Shown in pieces: positions 22,380-33,621 of a stretch of 64,000 bases of DNA. Each line of letters starts with the position of its first letter. Position 1 is the stretch's first letter. The stretch spans positions 57,511,119-57,575,118 of the forward strand of contig CM043952.1 of NCBI GenBank assembly GCA_014529385.2. The letters run 5' to 3'. A program made the translations under genes and the position numbers. The notes below the pieces were generated by a model, which worked only from the letters and a program-made list of their open reading frames with translations, ran no database searches and was not told the origin of the DNA. Source of the stretch: Adiantum capillus-veneris. Lineage: Eukaryota; Streptophyta; Polypodiopsida; Polypodiales; Pteridaceae.

Positions 22380-22800
22380 TGTTGCACTGCCGACCTGCCT
22401 TCATGTCATAAAGTATTGGCTTCCCTTTGGCATACTTCATTTGGATTATGCCGGTGTCCTAGTCTTGCTTAGCTCTCATAGCCGTAAACCAAGGCCTCCC
22501 TAGAATGATAGGATAGCCCTCCCCTTTATGGCATAACAAAGATGTCCACATCTACCTCAATGTTGAAGTCTTTATCATAATTGCATATATAACACCAACA
22601 CATTGAACTTTTACATTATTTGCCATTTTGGCTTTGGCATGGTGCCGGCCGACTCACCTCTAAACCCAAACAATGCATCATTTTTTCACTCATGACGCAT
22701 ATTTGTGTGCCACCATTGATGTAGATATTGGAGATGTGTTGCCCTTTGATGTGAGCATCCATCACTGGTAGAATGTCATCTAGATTCCTCCTAGAGATAG
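22380..22800 (-). pseudogene. Retropepsin region of element A
   Basis: On the minus strand the segment around 22690 reads INGGTQICVMSE, aligning with the DGGSxxN active-site strand of plant Ty3/gypsy proteases but with Asn in place of the catalytic Asp. Frames are interrupted on both sides. An acidic and serine-rich linker lies at 22358-22089. Upstream (to 23390) only a proline-rich stretch remains where gag should be. Confidence 0.6.
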
Positions 22801-23390
22801 CCCTAGCTATCTTTGGCTTTGGTCATCTCGTGCTAACCATCTTTGTCCATTTTCTCCTCACCCTAGGTGCTAGGTGGATTAATTGGGCCTAGGTGATTTT
22901 TGGGCCTTACACAGAAACATCTTGAACCAAATCATATGGTTTAGAACATTCACCCAAAGAGAAATCTACAATGTCAATTTTACATCGTGACTTGGACTGC
23001 TTTTTGCTAGATTCCCCTTTAGTTTTCATCTTTTCTTCCTTTTGGGAAGATTCATCATGCCTAGTGCGCTTTACCCCCATGGATCTAACTTGGTCTTACC
23101 TTTTTCCACTCCCTTGATATCCTCCTCCACTTTCTCCTTTCCCTTAACTTCAAGACATATGACATGTACTGCCTCATTGTCGACTGATGGTGGGGGTAAG
23201 GGTGGGATGAGGTAATGGTGGTGGTGGTGGATGTGGTTGAATGGGTGGTTGTAGGATTTGCATGGGTGGTTCTTGTTGTGGTTCCCTCAATGGTGGTGGT
23301 CTTGCTCTTGGTGGTAAAACCTGGACTTGTCTGGCTCCTCTATTGATATTCTGCAAACGATTAACATCTTGGAGAATTACAATATACATT

Positions 23391-24664
23391 CATTGATATG
23401 GTCAAAGAATCTCAAGCAACAAAGACGGCAAGGAGGGATAGCATGTATGGTTAAGAAATGATTGACAATTTTCTATCAATTGTGAAAGATGACAAGTACA
23501 AATGTTATGAATGGCTGTTATATAATTATAAATCAAGCGTGCAAGTACTTCACCAAGGGAAAATACGAAAGGGGTAATTTGAAAAAAACACAATGGTAAA
23601 AGGAAAGAGAGAATTTCACTAAAAACATGGCTTTTGCCAACGCGTTTCGACTTATTGAGTCTCATCTGGGCATTCCATGAATATAGAAAATTCTCTCTTT
23701 AGGCTTTTGGTTTTATAAGCACTTTTGGAGGGAAAAATTCTAAGACTTTTGGAGGGAAATGTGGGTAGATGGGCATTCATTGGGCTTGAGTACAGCTTCA
23801 AGAGTTTAAATGGTGATGGATGTAGACCAAGAAATAGATTGGCTTTGGTGGGCATTCATTGGGCTTGTGTACCACTTCAAGAGTTTAAAATGGTGATGGG
23901 TGTATACCAAGAAAAAGATTGGCTTACTCTAGTTGAGCATTAAATGGGCTTGTGTACAACTTCATGGTGATTGGATGCAAAATGTCAGTGTATTTCCTTG
24001 GGAGTGGGAAATTTTTAAGGTGTTAACTTTTGGTGGTCTTTAGAGAGATTGCATAAAGTGGTACCAATGGCAAGGGGGTTTCATGAAGCACTAGAATCCT
24101 TGATAAGGGTCAAAACATTAGATTTCTCCAAGAGATTTTATCGTAACCCCTCCTTTGTTATACAAGATTGAAGTCTTAAGCTGTGCAACAATGAATTTGA
24201 TGTACATGGCTAGCTTAGGTTAAGGTTTGGGTCCACAGTGTGGTGGAAGGTTAGGTTGAGGTTTGGGCCAAGGGTCTGGTGGAGGCAAACATTTAGCTTA
24301 ACAGAAACTTGGGGTTAGGGGGGCAAGGTTAACTTTGCTTAGGATTAGAGTTTTTATGAGGTCAAGGCTATCTTAGTACCAGACACCAACCTAGCGAGGC
24401 AAAAAGCGATGGCAAGCTATAAAATTGGTGCGATTTACCATAGGCTAAACTGATAAATGAACTTGGAAGGGTTGCATCTCCATGGATGCATGCGGACTTG
24501 GAAGGGTTGTATCTCCATCGGATGTATGTGGAGACTTACAAATTGTAAGGTGGAGTGCAAGTCTATAGATTCCTGTCCCCCTTACCCTACTATAATGAAC
24601 ATGTCCAACCTTTCATGGACAAACTAAGGACCTCTCTTATTAAGGAAGAAAAGAGAAACCGATA
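23391..24664. other. Unassigned sequence between element A and the family C PBS
   Basis: The interval includes a 90-base near-duplicate (GGGCATTCATTGGGCTTG near 23770 and 23850) and GT-rich stretches around 24230-24320. It would be the internal 5' leader of the element that owns the PBS at 24665, but I see no gag in it. Confidence 0.4.
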
Positions 24665-24677
24665 GCTTTGATACCAA
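24665..24677 (-). other. Primer binding site next to a family C LTR
   Basis: The minus-strand reads TTGGTATCAAAGC, close to the TGGTATCAGAGC complement of plant initiator tRNA-Met used by many LTR elements (one mismatch). It lies directly beside the LTR end ATTACA at 24678, so a minus-strand element with its 5' LTR at 24678-28382 once began here. Confidence 0.7.
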
Positions 24678-24892
24678 TGTAATGGAAATGGCGTATGAAC
24701 TTTGAGAATAGCGGAATTAAGAATTAGGGTGAGCATTTTCATGAGACTACTTTGAGAACATAGAGGGTGAACTTAATTAGTGGTAGCAACATAACCATTA
24801 TACTTAATTAACTTGGTATGAACAATACTTTTGCAAGAGAGAGAATTAGAGAACATGACAACAATTGAGGACCGGATCTATGTGGAGCCAAT

Positions 24893-24909
24893 CCCCCCCC
24901 CCCCCCCCC
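24893..24909. repeat. Poly-C tract (17 C)
   Basis: A homopolymer run inside the family C LTR. The homologous site in the other LTR (near 54447) is a short purine-rich G tract on the opposite strand, so the run expanded after divergence. Confidence 0.9.
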
Positions 24910-25355
24910 AATAGGCTTTTGTATTATAGATTCTCCCATCAAGAGAGACTCAGTACAATATTTTTGTTCCTTGTGACCTAGGTGATGCAATGAAGATGGA
25001 AAGCTTATGCATCACGAGCATAACATAATCTTGTAAAAGCATTAACCTTCCCCGGCCTCAGTCCCAAGGCCTCAAACACCTTCGAAGGTAGAGAGAGCTA
25101 GCGGGGAATGACGGTAAGGAAGAGGAAGAAGAAGTAACATAGGAGAAAGATATAGTTACTCACTTACCATCACTCTTCTTGCATAGCATAGCATAATAGC
25201 ATAATGATGAAGAAGATGGAAAGCTTAAACATTGAAGCATGGCTCTTGGTTATATTTTCATTCCATAACCAAGTGTTGGTGTAGGCTCTCAACTTCTCAA
25301 CAAGCTTGGAGAAGGAGATGGAGCCCTTGCATATTGCCAAGCAAGGATGAGCTTG

Positions 25356-25358
25356 TGA

Positions 25359-25426
<68 letters not shown>
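25356..25426. repeat. Compound (GT)n(GA)n microsatellite
   Basis: About 20 bases of GT followed by about 50 of GA inside the family C LTR. The matching place of the 53-54.7 kb LTR has only short CA-rich sequence. Confidence 0.95.
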
Positions 25427-25428
<2 letters not shown>

Positions 25429-26299
25429 ATACCTACCAAACACACCCCTAGCTTCACTTGGTTGACCAATCCTTGCAGCTAATGATAGAATTTGATTGGA
25501 ACCCTACAAGCTTAGCCAATCATATGTGTTAGTTAAATCAAGCAACCATGCTAGCCTTGGGACAAGTACCCCCTTTCCCCTTTGAGAGGATTGTAATGTA
25601 CCCAATATTTTTCAATAAAAATATTTCATTTACTTTGCAAATATTTGAAGGTTCATATTTTGTTAACTCATAAAGCTTTTAAACGGAACAATCGGATTGG
25701 AAATCGAACTCTAGAACTACTAATTATGATCCTTATTCACTTGAAAACAATAGGTTGGTGGGAAACTTACGCCTCAAGACTGTATCTAAAGATAAGAGTT
25801 GACCTTTTAGGAAAGAGAGAGAAATTTTAGGAAAGGAGGAGTAACTTTAGAAGAGAAGGAGTAGGAGGAGTACTTTTAGGAAAGAAAGAGTCTTTTTAGA
25901 AAAGAGAGAGGAGGAGTTTAGTTTAGAGATCTTTTCCAAGATTCTTCTTAGAGACTCAAAATCGTGCATTGGAATCCCTGTCTACAAAAAAAAAAGCGGC
26001 GAACGTGCGTGAACTTATCTCTCTTTGCTTCCCTCTATTCTTAGCTTATGCTTTTGGCTCTTGAGAGCCTATCTAAAGGACCTTCTTTCCTCACTTTCAA
26101 CACACACACACAGAAGTTCCAGAAGTAGAAGCTCTCTTGCCTTGACATCGGAGTTACCTTCTCTCCCTTGACTCCTCTCCGTCAAGCTCTTACCTTCAAG
26201 CCATCTCCATCTCCAAGTCTTTCTCTACCATTTTCGTGTTGCGCTTCGCATTCTTGAGTCCTCTTTCTCTCTTTCCCTTTTCTGTACTTCATTATTACG

Positions 26300-26455
26300 A
26301 TGGCCCCAAAGCGAGTGACCCGAATCTCAAAGGATGCTCATGTCATTCCATCTTAACGGAAGGTGGAAAAGAAGATATCATCTACTCCAATCATAAATCA
26401 AGCGAAGGTATCCACTCCAAAAGAAGGTGAAATCGTCCAACCTCAAATATGGGAG
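26300..26455 (+). pseudogene. Short coding-like exon with one stop, inside the 2.1-kb insertion
   Basis: After a pyrimidine-rich leader an ATG at 26300 starts a basic 18-codon frame (MAPKRVTRISKDAHVIPS) that meets TAA at 26354. The same frame then continues for 33 lysine- and proline-rich codons to a GAG|GTAATC donor-like site at 26455. It could be the start of a gag or of a captured gene. No family recognised. Confidence 0.3.
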
Positions 26456-26769
26456 GTAATCAAACATGTCGCTAATCCGGTAAGACAAATTTATAATTCT
26501 TCATTGTTATTCATGTTAATTTGGGAAGTCAAGCAAAGGGAACCTCTTAAACCGTCCAAGAAACATGATTCTATCACAAGAAACAAGCATGTGTTTTCAT
26601 AGATTAGTGAAATAATTGTTTGATAAATTGTCGCATTTGTTAAATTGTTATTGCTTGATAAATTATTATTGTTTGATATGTTGTTATTGGTTGATATGAA
26701 GAGTTAGTTGATTATGTTTGAAGAATCATTTAAAGAGAAAAATTGTTGAAAGAATACTACTTTTATTCC

Positions 26770-26930
26770 TCGTGGGTAGCGAGATGACTCCGTGGTTAGC
26801 GGAGATTAAGTCAAAGTTATCGGCTCTCTTTTTCCTCACGATTAGTAGAATACTTCATGGATAGTGGGATGCCTCGCGGTTAGCAAGATGCCTTGCGGTT
26901 AGGGGGATGTCTCGCGGTTAGCAAGATGGG
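26770..26930. repeat. ~20-bp minisatellite
   Basis: Variants of GATGCCTCGCGGTTAGCAA follow one another with a period of about 20 bases (clearest at 26865-26925), with more diverged copies upstream. Confidence 0.65.
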
Positions 26931-28382
26931 AAGGTTTCAAAATTCGCAGCTAGCAAATAAATCTTTTGCAAAGGCTCTGTTGGTTAGACAAAGAACCGTG
27001 GGTAGCGGCAAACTCATAAGAAATTGGAAAAGTTATTTTTGTTGGAGTATAGGATTATCTTCATTAGGCCTTGTTTGAATTATTTTAGTATTGTTTGAAG
27101 GGTTGTATAAAAGAAGCTATGTTTGGAATTAATTAAGGAGCACTGTTTGTATATGCAGAATAGTGTGGTAGTAATTAGAAAACAAGCTAAAAAGTATGAG
27201 TGTGGGGTGGAAAGTGGGGGCTGGTTCCTCAGGTTACCAGTCAAGAATGGGTGGTCTCGATTAGTCGAGAAACTCTCCACTCCTTCTTATTAAGAGAAGA
27301 GAAATTAGAGACTCATTGTGCATATGGTTGAGAAGTCCCAAATACACGTGCCCTTGAAAAATGTGGACCCGATTAGATTACTAGTTAGTTTAGACTATGT
27401 CTCATATCATATTTAGGGTTTATGAATGGCATCCATGCCTCTTAAACATGGGGAAAAAGGCATTGTTTATGGATTCTAAATATGTCAATTGGATTTCATA
27501 TTTATGTTAGGATATAGTTTTCATTAGAATCCTTGATTTATCGACTTGGCTTGTGGTGTATGACCCTTATAACCACAAACATGATGGATAGAGGACTTCC
27601 TCTCTTCTATTGCTCGTATCTGTACTTTGTGGAAACAGAGTAGGGTGTCATCAACGGAGAAGGAGAACAAAGGAAGGACATCTATCAAGTCGTCCCAATC
27701 TTCTCAGGGTTGGGGACCTCACAGAGAGGACTTGATCAATGCATAAAAAAATAATTAAATCAGTTAAATTATCATTGGACCCCTTGAGAGGCCAACCAAT
27801 AGGGTTTAGGCACACTATGAGGGCAACGTGGAGAGGAACTTGACATGTGTCCATGTTGCTTCTTTAGGAAAGGCTTGGCTTGTGTGAGGGTGTGTGTGCT
27901 TGTAGCGCTCACCCCCTTATTGTTGACTTTTGGAGCACCTTGGGCCCCTCATGCTTGGAGAAGGTTCCCACCTCAAGCACAACCCTATCAAGATTGGAGA
28001 GGGTTCCCATCTTAAGCTCAGTCCTAGCACCTCAAGCACAAGAAGCACCTCAAGCACCTTAGTTAGCAAGCACGACAAGCACCTCAATCTTGGGCCGGGT
28101 TCGCATCTCAAGAACAACCCTAACTTGCCTACCATCTAAGGACTTTTAACACTAAGAGGTCTTTAATGAAGCTAACCCTAAGGTCTTTAAGCTCCATTAG
28201 TTAGCCTTTCCCTTTGAAATACCATCTCTCATTTGGACCCTTTAACCTTGGCCTCATGTTGAGATAGATCCATAAGCACATGTCTATATTCTAACCCTTG
28301 TTCTTGTTTATTCTCCCACATTAAATGATCAGTTTAATACAAGAAAATCATTTGGGTTGGTTAGATATTAGATTTTATGAGA

Positions 28383-28649
28383 AAATATCTTTAGAAATGA
28401 CATGATTTGCACCACACAACCTCTACACCACTATACCAACAAGCCTACCCGCACTTTGGACAATCCCGAACCACACAACACCCACACAGTTTCAATCGCA
28501 CACACCGACACCACACAACCCTTCTCTCTTGCTCACTCTTTGCACCCCACAAAAAGAATGGTCCGAGACAATTCAAACCTACAAGAACCGACACAACAAA
28601 AGAGAAAATAGCAGAGAGCAGAAGGGGAATGGGGGGATTGATAGCAATA
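28383..28649. other. Spacer between LTR C and element B
   Basis: CA-rich sequence (many CACAC and ACACAACC words) without homologue in the window. It could be the distal part of the element B 3' LTR or the insertion target. Confidence 0.4.
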
Positions 28650-28799
28650 GGGGTGAAAGGGATGTGGTAATGCGTGTGATAGTCTCCACCCAACCGTGCT
28701 ATCTTATAACCTCCCCCTAGTGTACACACTATCTAGCCGTGCCGATGGCCTTGCGCATAGGACCCATGTCCTTACATTACTCCCCCCTTGGAGAATCGT

Positions 28800-30386
28800 T
28801 TTCGTCCTAAAAAACAAACGTAGAAAAACGTTTCTTAAGTTTGAGAGACATTCTCCCATGTAGAACCTTCTTTAGGTCTATCTAGCCATTTTACCAACAC
28901 CTGTCGTTTGACATGATGTCTAGTGCGAAGCTCATGAGAATCCAAAATCTTTTTGGGCTCATGAGCATTGCATGGCGGTTCGATAAGGTCAACTAACACA
29001 CTTGTGTCAATGATGTTATCATTCTATCCTAGCTGTTTTCGTAAACGGCTAACATTAAAAACAGGATGAGCTCGTGAGTGCTCTGGGAGAGCTAACTTAT
29101 AGGCCACTTGACTTATACAGTTGAGAATGGTTAACGGTCCACAATAGCGTGGTGAAAGTTTAGCACCTTTTCCCGTCTGTAGACTTTCTGAATGCTCCAG
29201 GAACTTTGAGAAAAAACTTTTCTCATTCTTCTAAAGTAGTAAGACGATGATGCTCATCTGTGTACTTATTATATCGATCTTGATCTTGCTTAACATTGTG
29301 TCGAGCAACTCGAAGCATGTCAAAATGGTCTTGGAGAAAATCCTTCGCTTGTTGTATCTTCTCCTTAGCCAACCCCACCGTAACGGGTGATCTAGGTTGA
29401 AGTCTATATAAAAGCATAAATGGACTAAACCCTGTAGTCACATGCTTTGAACTATTATAAGTAAATTCCAATATAGGTAAGTAGTCTTCCCAGTTGGTTT
29501 GCTTCTTGCTAACGTACGCTAGTAGCATATCCTTTAGCACTTGATTACCTCTTTATATTTGACCATCCGTTTCTGGATGATCAACCGTACTTAGATTAAG
29601 TTTAGTTTCCAACTTTTGGAACACAGCTCTCCAAAAGTGATTATCAAACTTTTGATCTCTGTCACTAATGATACTAGGTGGAAGACCATAGAGTTTATAT
29701 ATATGCTCTAGAAATAGCCGTGTTAATTTCGATGTCTTAACCATAGTCTTAGTGGGAATGAATCGACCCATCTTTGTGAGATGGTCTACAATTACCCACA
29801 TGGCATCGCGGCCACGATTTGTAGTAGGTAGTCCTACTACAAAATCCATAGAGATACTCTTCCACTTACCTTGTGGAATCTCTAAAGGATGTAAAAGGCC
29901 ACCTACCTTGAGGCGCTCTGCCTTATTAACTTGGCACTGTTGGTAGTTTAGTACGTACTCTTGAACATCATGATGTAAGCCCGGCCAATAAAATTGCCGT
30001 CGAACTAAGGCATACGTCTTATGAATACCTGGATGACCAGCACTAAGACTATCGTGATACTCAAAAAAGATGTGGCACGTAGTGTCTAAGTCCTTTGGCA
30101 CACATACTCTACCTTTGTGTAGTAAGTAGCCATCATCAATGGAAAAATTCTTCCATCGCTTAAGCTCTTCCTGAGTAGGGGTGGAGCTCTGTGTGTTGGA
30201 GTTTCTATCTGCGTGTGCAGAGACATGTTGATCTCGTTGTTCAAAGACATGTGAGTGTGAGGGATCCCTTTTTAAAACTGCACTCCACACTTTAGCATAT
30301 GATTGATATTGTGTACACTTACCACGGAATGACTCCAAAAATCCACTCTTTAGTTCCATGAAAGCAAGTGAGTTAATCTGAGGCAT
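28800..30386 (-). pseudogene. Integrase and chromodomain of element B
   Basis: The minus-strand frame at 30386-29553 contains the H2C2 region, MDFVVGLPTT (first Asp) and IISDRDQKFDN (second Asp). It ends DHPETDGQ-Ile-stop: the codon that should be the catalytic Glu (Glu in the copy near 60640) is TAA. The frame resumes at 29540-29223 with the integrase C-terminal part. At 28945-28845 a chromodomain remnant reads VLVKWLDRP...STWENV, the signature of chromoviruses, whose chromodomain guides insertion to chosen chromatin. Frame breaks near 29200 separate the two. Inactive. Confidence 0.85.
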
Positions 30387-30496
30387 CCGACTTAATGCAT
30401 CTGCTACTACATTATATCGCCCCTTGTGATATCGTAGCTTACAATCATAATCTTGAAGGATTTTTTCCCATCTAGTTTACGGCCCTTCAAGTCTTT

Positions 30497-31526
30497 TTAA
30501 GTAGTAAACCATTTGATACTCTCATGGTCAAAAACTACTTCAAACTCGGCACCATATAAATAGTGTCGCCACTTTCGTAAAGCGTAAATTATGGCATAGA
30601 GCTCTCTCTCATAAACATAATAATTTTGTTGAGCTCTATCTAACTTTTTACTTTCAAAGGCTATAGGTCTGCCCTCCTGGAGAAGTACCACACCAATGTA
30701 TTTATCACTAGCATTAATCTCTACCACAAACGGCTTAAGTGGGTCGATGATTGCTAGGATGGGAGCAGTGGCTATAGCTACCTTGAGTTGTTCAAAACTG
30801 TGTTTTTGGGCTTCTTCCCAAGAAAGGTCTTACTTTTTGCTTTAACTTGATCCATCATAGGAACAATGATTTTGGCATAGTCACGGATATACTACCAATA
30901 AAATCCAGCTATGCCTAAAAATATTTGAAGCTGCCCAATCGTATTGGGATGTGGCCATCGAAGAATAGCAGCGACCTTGTTAAATATATTGCACTTGCTT
31001 TGCTTAGCATACATCACGTGAGCTCGTAGATGTTCGAACATTAATCGTAAGTGTTCTATGTGTTCATCTTCAGTCTTACTGTAAATGAGAATGTCATCAA
31101 GGAAAACCACAACAAAATTTCCAAGATAGGGACATAAGACACTATCCATGAGTATCATAAATGTAGCTGGAGCATTGGTTAGACCAAAAGGCATAACCCA
31201 TGGAGTTGATCAAACAACTCATCAAATCTTGGCAGAGGATACTTGTTCTTGATGGTTATGGCGTTTAATCCGCGATAATCTACACACATGCGCAAAGTAC
31301 CATCTTTCTTTTTTACCAATAGAATTGGTGATGCCCTAGGCGAAGTGCTAGGTCTAATGAAACCATGGGCGAGGTAGTCAGTCAACTGACTCTCAACCTC
31401 ATTGGCTTCTTTAGCACTCATACTATAAGGTGGTTTACTCACCGGTTTAGTGCCTAGCAAGACATCTATGCCATGCTGCACATCATGTGTAGGGGGTAAA
31501 CCCGGTGGTAAAACACTTGAGAACAC
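30497..31526 (-). pseudogene. Reverse transcriptase and RNase H of element B, internally deleted
   Basis: Minus strand: 31526-31200 has the RT fingers ([29 protein letters not shown]) and [15 protein letters not shown]. At this point the sequence jumps into [12 protein letters not shown] (31194), so about 40 residues with motif A and its catalytic Asp are missing. Motif C VVFLDDILIYS is intact at about 31095. A second, shorter deletion removes the stretch before KVAAILRWP. RNase H at 30727-30497 begins EINAS where an Asp is expected. The result cannot be an active polymerase. Confidence 0.8.
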
Positions 31527-31910
31527 ATCACTACACTCCGTGAGTCAGTGAGTCAACTTTTGCCGTGCAAAAGGAGAAAGTAAACTAGAGTTATGCTGGG
31601 ATGGAGAATCTTGTAATTCTTGTAATGCTTGTTTTACAACAATTGCATGTTGCTCTATAGAATTAAAATTGAGAGAACTTTGCTCGTTAGATTTGTTAAC
31701 ACTTTGTTTATTAGTAGAATTCAGTGCACTTTGCATACCATTAGAGTTCATTTCACTTTGCATACCATTACTAGAATTCGCCGCACTTTGCTCTTGAGAA
31801 TTCACAAGACTTCGAGACAAGCAGTAACACAAAAAGACTTCATCTATTAAATCTTCTTTCTGCAAAATAGAAAGCTCGGCTGTACATATAAGAGGTACAG
31901 ATGGTATATT

Positions 31911-32330
31911 TTACTCACCAAGCAAAAGCACATGTTTACCATTTTCCATAAAGGATAAGGAGTTGTGTTCATAACTAGTATGCAATATGTTTCCTAAACC
32001 ATGCAGCCCCTCCCGTCCTAGAACTACATCAGCACGGTTCATGTTCATAACTTGGAAGTCAAGGGTCAGCGTATGATCTTGAACAATAAGCTCAACCCCT
32101 TGAACTACCGTGTCCCATACTTCTTTATCATTCCTAGACATCTGCTCCACCACATACTTGTGAGAGCAAGGAGTCTGTGTAAGCTTCAATTTCTTGACTA
32201 GCTTAGAGTTCAAGAAGTTTTGAGCTGCACCATCATCCACTAGAATACAAACACGTTGTCCATTAATAGTGCCATACATGCGAATCAAATCATGGGGACC
32301 AAAGGTGGGATGCCACATTGAAACAGTCAC
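31911..32330 (-). pseudogene. Retropepsin region of element B
   Basis: The open frame contains GQRVCILVDDGAAQNFLN, the active-site strand of a Ty3/gypsy protease (usual DSG/DTG, here DDG), and VVLGREGLHGLG, the conserved ILG-like strand. An Asn/Ser/Gln-rich linker with internal repeats (MQSEMNSNGMQSALNS) lies downstream at 31865-31545 on the minus strand. Confidence 0.75.
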
Positions 32331-32484
32331 ACAACACTTGTGCTTTTATTCCATATGAAGAACCTCTACAACACAATATTTAGGAGACAAATCTAATGCG
32401 AGGCGTTGCACCGTGTGCATGTCCCTTTCTATGCCTTGCAAAAGAGGACAATCTTTCTTGTTATGTTGGTCCCCACCCCGTGTC

Positions 32485-33103
32485 TCATGAGTGCTTAGGT
32501 TTCTTAGCCTCTTGTGGGCGTGGAGAGGTAGATTGTCTCATATTCCTCTTGGAACGTGTGGGATATCTACCTCGCCATTGGATCTTAGCCACATTGCTCT
32601 TAGCAAAATTATTCTTAGTGTAGGAAACATTTCCTTTCCTCTCTTGGTCATCATCATATCTTCGGGCATGACAAATGACTTCTTCCAAAGTTTTTGGATG
32701 TTGGGTCTTGACATGAAGACAATAGTCTTTGTCAAGACCCCTATTAAAACCCCGTATCTTTTGGAATTCATCTAGACCTTCTAGTTTTAATTTGATTTCC
32801 CGATTCTCGGAAAGGTACTGTGTGAGAGAGAGGCGAGACATGCGACATGAATCCCATGCTAACCAATTCTTATCTTCTATATTGGAGTCCAAAAACTCTT
32901 TGGAGAAAGAATCTTGAAACGCAGCCCAATACGGAGGACGAGCATCTATTGGAAATGTCATCCACCACTTATAGGCCTTGTCTTTAAGAGATAGACTTGT
33001 TTCCACAGCCGTCTTTATAATCCAGGGTGTGTCTCAATCAATGAATATCACTCCATTTGTGTAAGAACGTATTGAACGCATCCTTGTTTCGATCACGCTC
33101 TTT
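32485..33103 (-). pseudogene. Gag of element B, C-terminal part
   Basis: The frame has the retrotrans_gag signature (DKAYKWWMTFP, WAAFQDSFSKEF, LTQYLSE) followed by a basic tail. A remnant zinc-knuckle half GDQHNKKDCPLLQG lies just downstream near 32460, with the first cysteines lost. Its upstream continuation is on the far side of the nested element, at 40854-41241. A stop interrupts the frame near 33040. Confidence 0.8.
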
Positions 33104-33108
33104 CTCGT

Positions 33109-33377
33109 TGTTTAAGGCATACACATTCAGAATAGACAAAACACAGAAATCAGAATGGATATGGAATTGGAACAGAACAGAGAAACTGACAACAGACTAA
33201 ATCCGCCATAACTTTCGCCTTCACATTTCCAAGAAGATATTGATCGACAGTTACATACATCGATAAGACTAATGGGCAACGCTCTTTCCCAAGAACACCC
33301 CTTGGAATCCCAAAAGTACAAAAGTTAACATTCCAACTTCCACTAAGGTAAACATCCCAAAATTCCTAGGCTTAACA
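33109..33377 (-). repeat. 3' LTR of the nested element (269 bp)
   Basis: Paired with 40582-40848. Ends TGTT...AACA. On the minus strand it begins TGTTAAGCCTAGG. No obvious long polypurine tract precedes it; the adjoining bases are mixed (CACCGGGCTGTGCCAGG), so the PPT is diverged. Confidence 0.95.
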
Positions 33378-33621
33378 CCTGGCACAGCCCGGTGGCTAGA
33401 GCCACAGCTGACCTGGATCCACAATCCCTTGATCAAACAACCTGCTCCCCAACATCCTCTTCTGCATCTGCCTTTTCTGCTGCAACATCCAAATCCGCCT
33501 GCTTTTCCCCCTCTGCTTCCACTTGCTTTTCCACTTCTGATTTTGCTCCTCCTGCTACAATCAGATCTGGTCCCAAAACATCATTGCTCAGGTCTGCTCC
33601 ACTTATTCACTCCCCCTGCAT

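Larger units (their letters stand above)
19009..23390 (-). mobile_element. Decayed Ty3/gypsy retrotransposon (element A)
   Basis: Protein remnants read on the minus strand in the order gag?-protease-RT-RNase H-integrase, which defines Ty3/gypsy. Integrase style and the ELET C-terminus match the family D integrase at 62957-63937, so the two are related. Every domain is cut by stops and frameshifts. A polypurine tract GGGGGAGGGCTAATGA borders position 19009, where an LTR should start with TG. The left LTR cannot be proven and the gag end is poorly preserved. Confidence 0.85.
25592..27723 (+). mobile_element. 2.1-kb TG...CA insertion inside the family C LTR (solo-LTR-like)
   Basis: The inserted block starts TGTAATGTACCC and ends GGACCTCACA. 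It is flanked by the short direct repeat GAGAGGA(T/C), which fits a target duplication at a GA-rich site. It separates two parts of an LTR that are contiguous at 53.77 kb. TG...CA ends and the lack of pol sequence suggest a solo LTR or a non-autonomous LTR element. Orientation is not certain. A short ATG frame lies inside on the plus strand. Confidence 0.6.
24678..28382 (-). mobile_element. 5' LTR of a family C element, split by an insertion
   Basis: Read on the minus strand, 28382-27724 and 25591-24678 match, in order, the plus-strand LTR at 53004-54663. Shared landmarks include AACCAACCCAAATGATTTTC, the GTGCTTGAGGTG-type repeats, GGTCCAATGATAATTTA, TCTCTCTTGCAAAAGTATTG and the end ATTCCATTACA/ATTTCCATTACA. 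The outer dinucleotide has decayed from TG to TC. The extra 2.1 kb at 25592-27723 is an insertion. Without it the LTR is about 1.6 kb, as in the other copy. Confidence 0.8.

Noticed and set aside
25170-25469. Open frame with Ser/Leu and Thr/His repeats
   Set aside because: Covers the (GT)n(GA)n tract inside a family C LTR.
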